Below are positions 13,520-14,228 of a stretch of DNA of 14,228 nucleotides, piece after piece. The notes below the pieces were generated by a model that made no database searches, was not told the origin of the DNA, and saw nothing but the letters and a program-made list of their open reading frames with translations. Each line of letters begins with the position of its first letter. The stretch's first letter is position 1. The stretch is from contig JAITJK010000169.1 in assembly GCA_031278935.1 (NCBI GenBank), forward strand, positions 1 to 14,228, in the 5' to 3' direction. This stretch comes from Spirochaetaceae bacterium (lineage in GTDB: Bacteria > Spirochaetota > Spirochaetia > Treponematales > Breznakiellaceae). Both the position numbers and the translations under genes were made by a program.

Positions 13520-13843
13520 GGTAAACTTCGACTTGCCAACGGAGAAAGGAGGGGCGGGGGTATAAAGCGAGACCCAGAGTTCTCAGCCCCCGACCCAGTG
13601 GGGGGAGGATTCGCCGGAAGGTGACGGGGGATGACTTTGCCGCTCATCCATCCTATTCCCTCAGTTTTTAGTACAGAAGGTATCCTTTGATACGAATCAA
13701 TACTATATAAAGGTTTTGAAGATTATCCAATATGTTTTTGACAAGGTCATTTCTGTAGAAGCCGATTGGAAATAGAAAAATCCCCGAAAGGAGTAGTGTT
13801 TTAATCGGCTTCAGGTACGAGAAAGAATGTAGGGAGGCAAACG
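13520..13843. other. Intergenic region after the operon, no gene seen
   Basis: No open frame here has a ribosome site or recognisable product. The first half is GC-rich with competing G-run and C-run pairings (GGGGG 13556-13560, CCCCC 13587-13591, GGGGG 13600-13604), which could slow or stop the operon transcript, though no T tail follows. GGATGA and TCATCC form a dyad near 13629-13650. The second half is AT-rich, with a TTGACA at 13738-13743 lacking a good -10 and a perfect 10-base dyad listed separately. No convincing intrinsic terminator was found for the operon. Confidence 0.5.
13758..13812. repeat. Perfect 10-base inverted repeat enclosing a 35-base loop
   Basis: GAAGCCGATT (13758-13767) and AATCGGCTTC (13803-13812) are exact complements. 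The loop contains a small CCCCGAAAGG hairpin-like core. It lies 31 bases before the first small downstream gene, so it may be a leader structure or the end of the preceding transcript. Confidence 0.5.
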
Positions 13844-13930
13844 ATGGCCAACCGGGACGCTCGGTTGAAAGCCTGGCGGGACTACCGGCAAGCCCAGCTT
13901 GATCTTGAGCGGAAAAAGCCTCCCCGATAA
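13844..13930 (+). CDS. Small basic protein, unrecognised (28 residues, possibly half of a frameshifted gene)
   Basis: A strong AGGGAGG seven bases before the ATG supports translation. The product begins MANRDARLKAWRDYRQAQLD and is highly charged and likely helical. It ends at TAA just after CCT CCC CGA. The next frame (+1) continues without a break into an acidic, more conserved-looking stretch (to 14066). The two may be one gene of about 74 residues interrupted by a frameshift, or joined by +1 slippage on CCC-C. No family recognised. Confidence 0.5.
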   Translation: MANRDARLKAWRDYRQAQLDLERKKPPR

Positions 13931-14066
13931 CGGATCGGATGACGGCCGGCTGGTCTATGACCCCGAGGACGACAGCATAACCATCAATTTGCCGGGAGTA
14001 GAAATAAGCATACCCGGCGCCCATCTCCGTTCCCTGTATTCCACCCTGGGCTATCTGGTGGGGTAG
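13899..14066 (+). CDS. Small acidic protein frame overlapping the previous one, unrecognised
   Basis: The frame is open from 13869 and reads DDGRLVYDPEDDSITINLPG, then VEISIPGAHLRSLYSTLGYL, ending VG before TAG. The sequence looks like a genuine folded domain (beta strands then a helix). It has no ATG; the available starts are TTG 13899 or 13905, without a clear ribosome site. It is more likely the 3' part of the gene beginning at 13844, reached by a +1 shift. Its stop lies three bases before the next ATG, so all three belong to one operon. Function unknown. Confidence 0.45.
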   Translation: MILSGKSLPDNGSDDGRLVYDPEDDSITINLPGVEISIPGAHLRSLYSTLGYLVG

Positions 14067-14069
14067 CCT

Positions 14070-14228
14070 ATGGCTAAGGCCGAACTTACCACCCAGCGGC
14101 GGAACATCTACCGCTTCATAACCCAGTTCCGGGTTGAGAAAGAAAGCTTAATTATAGACCATATTTTGGTGAAAAACACCATCGGTGCGGCCCTTGAACA
14201 AGGGGACTTTGTAATCCTGGGGGGTATT
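14070..14228 (+). CDS. Unrecognised protein, N-terminal part only, cut by the right edge
   Basis: Fifty-three codons are visible, beginning MAKAELTTQRRNIYRFITQF and containing DHILVKNTIGAALEQGDFVI. A G-rich stretch (GGTGGGG) six bases upstream can serve as ribosome site. It follows the preceding small frame by three bases, indicating cotranscription. The N-terminus is basic, then mixed helix and strand. I do not recognise the family; a tightly packed set of small genes such as this could belong to a mobile element, but there is no direct sign of one. Confidence 0.6.
   Translation, partial: MAKAELTTQRRNIYRFITQFRVEKESLIIDHILVKNTIGAALEQGDFVILGGI

Noticed and set aside
13758..13812. Integron attC-like recombination site
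   Set aside because: The dyad is the right sort of size, but the GTTRRRY/RYYYAAC core sites are missing and no integrase or cassette array is seen.
13668..14024. A 118-codon minus-strand frame across the right-hand small genes
   Set aside because: Its start lacks a ribosome site, and it crosses a 10-base palindrome and opposes two plus-strand frames with better evidence.

Overview
The window looks like a chromosomal piece of a free-living or gut-associated spirochaete of the Treponema type. This is an inference from a long double-membrane-sensor chemotaxis receptor ending in a spirochaete-style FKV tail, strong AGGAGG ribosome sites, a lipoprotein-type TRAP binding protein, moderate-to-high GC genes separated by very AT-rich promoters, and homopolymeric G/C tracts. 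I could not run a search, so the genus is a working guess. No tRNA, rRNA or CRISPR was seen.

Layout. (1) 1-1250, minus strand: a PRD-type transcriptional antiterminator (LicT/BglG family) whose stop overlaps the start of a Cof-type HAD phosphatase that runs off the left edge. Its leader carries an intrinsic terminator and, further upstream, a RAT-like element. (2) 1250-3830, plus strand: a GC-rich structured intergenic stretch, a good sigma-70 promoter, a C-rich leader, a chemotaxis receptor and a terminator-like hairpin. (3) 3830-4390: a small graveyard holding a 5'-truncated gene remnant, a cluster of three strong hairpins that looks like a dispersed repeat, a decayed copy of about 40 bases of the receptor gene, and an apparent transposase OrfA remnant. 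(4) 4391-5242, minus strand: a three-domain regulator (MerR-type HTH, XRE-type HTH, cupin). (5) 5243-5463: a divergent control region with one sigma-70-like promoter for each direction and two inverted repeats placed like operators. (6) 5464-13519, plus strand: one compact operon encoding an HMGL/homocitrate-synthase-like enzyme, an NAD-dependent 2-hydroxyacid dehydrogenase broken by an 18-G run, a complete TRAP transporter (P, Q, M), and a very large fusion of a formyltransferase-like domain to a complete ADP-forming acyl-CoA synthetase. (7) 13520-14228: a non-coding stretch with hairpins, then two overlapping small reading frames and a third gene cut by the right edge, none recognised.

How it fits together. 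Region 6 reads as an uptake-and-catabolism unit. A TRAP transporter imports a small (hydroxy-)carboxylate, the dehydrogenase and the aldolase/acyltransferase-type enzyme rework its carbon skeleton, and the acyl-CoA synthetase (ADP-forming) recovers ATP from a CoA thioester. The fused formyltransferase domain, with its catalytic Asn-His-Asp set intact, suggests a one-carbon step linked to CoA. The substrate is unknown to me. The divergent MerR-XRE-cupin protein is the obvious candidate controller, its cupin perhaps sensing the substrate. The G18 tract puts the dehydrogenase out of frame just before its catalytic residues, so the pathway may be phase-variable, decayed, or misassembled at that point.
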